Shown here piece after piece: positions 63,878-64,000 of a stretch of 64,000 nucleotides of DNA. The notes under the pieces were generated by a model. It was given only the letters and a program-made list of their open reading frames with translations, was not told the DNA's origin and did not search any database. The stretch is taken from positions 1-64,000 of the forward strand of contig JANRLT010000041.1 of assembly GCA_033762255.1 (NCBI GenBank), in the 5' to 3' direction. Made by a program: the position numbers and the translations under genes. The stretch's first letter is position 1; the number at the start of each line of letters is the position of its first letter. The stretch comes from Pirellulales bacterium (lineage in GTDB: Bacteria > Planctomycetota > Planctomycetia > Pirellulales > JALHPA01).

Positions 63878-63978
63878 TATCGGGCCGTTGGTCCTTGCCA
63901 TTTGTGAGGCTTGCTTGACCTAGGGCGACGCTGCGCTTGCCCTAGGCTGGAATAGGCCGGGCCGTTGGCCCGCAAAGA
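63878..63978. repeat. GGGCCGTTGGCCC dispersed element, end-of-window copy
   Basis: TATCGGGCCGTTGGTCCTT, then CCTAGGGCGACGCTGCGCTTG, CCTAGGCTGGAATAGG and GGGCCGTTGGCCCGCAAA, the same order of motifs as at 59879-59991. Confidence 0.8.
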
Positions 63979-64000
63979 ATCGAGTGCCGTAGGCCGACAC

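Larger units (their letters stand above)
63663..64000. other. Intergenic end of window with repeats
   Basis: About 340 bp holding leader-repeat copy 2 (63748-63825) and the GGGCCGTTGGCCC element (63878-63978). The frame after copy 2 starts ATGTCCACTG but stops after seven codons, so any gene that followed this leader is gone or lies beyond the window. Confidence 0.5.

Noticed and set aside
1-64000. tRNA, rRNA or transposase genes
   Set aside because: I looked for acceptor/T-loop patterns, ribosomal segments and DDE-type genes and found none that I could support.

Overview
The window looks like part of a planctomycete chromosome, probably from the Pirellulales or a relative. The evidence is family content: paired PSD1-type cytochrome c (PSCyt1/DUF1549/DUF1553) and DUF1501 genes, a secreted protein with a LEPR-like N-terminus, a fused ResB-CcsA cytochrome c maturation protein, an HTH/acidic-repeat/transmembrane protein, and very many lipoproteins and signal peptides. 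The DNA is GC-rich and shows no rRNA, tRNA, CRISPR array or transposase. Gaps between genes carry several families of short dispersed palindromic repeats.

Layout. 1-659: start of pyrB, running off the left edge. 924-2597: lipoprotein-like protein. 2594-11185 (minus strand): an ESX/type VII-like locus made of a three-module FtsK/SpoIIIE ATPase, a small WXG100-like protein, a helical protein and a WXG100 protein, preceded on the same strand by an exported protein-isoaspartate methyltransferase and an FKBP isomerase. 11361-12158: HpcH/HpaI aldolase. 12431-19530: an envelope cluster (DUF4175-like membrane protein, secreted protein, Tat-exported squalene-cyclase-repeat protein, NPCBM-like protein) behind a consensus sigma-70 promoter. 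19721-21025: GT87 membrane glycosyltransferase. 20960-27064: PSD1 cytochrome c plus two DUF1501 proteins. 27727-29805: beta-repeat surface protein. 30141-32582: aroC and a membrane-anchored protein. 32729-38073: ResB-CcsA fusion and two lipoproteins. 38356-40029: membrane-tethered HTH protein and a small exported protein. 40575-41724: QueC-like and QueD-like genes. 42271-47272: ExbB/MotA-like protein with two TolR/ExbD-like partners. 47380-48744: bioA between two inverted-repeat elements. 49009-52748: gatB, gatA, gatC, rpmB. 53060-54538: a Tyr/Arg/Gly-rich disordered protein behind a 600-bp AT-rich leader region. 55140-59446: lipoprotein, exported protein and VIT-VWA protein. 59447-60084: repeat hub with three intrinsic terminators. 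60085-62860: guaB and an overlapping partner gene. 63188-64000: an AT-rich orphan gene next to a duplicated leader sequence.

How the genes fit together. Housekeeping functions present are pyrimidine synthesis (pyrB), chorismate (aroC), GMP (guaB), biotin (bioA), Gln-tRNA/Asn-tRNA amidation (gatCAB), ribosome (rpmB), deazapurine (queC/queD) and c-type cytochrome maturation. The last would serve the di-haem PSD1 protein. The rest is mostly cell-envelope biology. The strongest candidates for an undescribed system are the WXG100/three-module ATPase locus with its adjacent exported foldase and repair enzyme, and the disordered protein with its long repeat-bearing leader. Start codons were chosen by eye from Shine-Dalgarno-like sequences, signal peptides and overlaps. 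Residue positions are approximate. No database search was possible.
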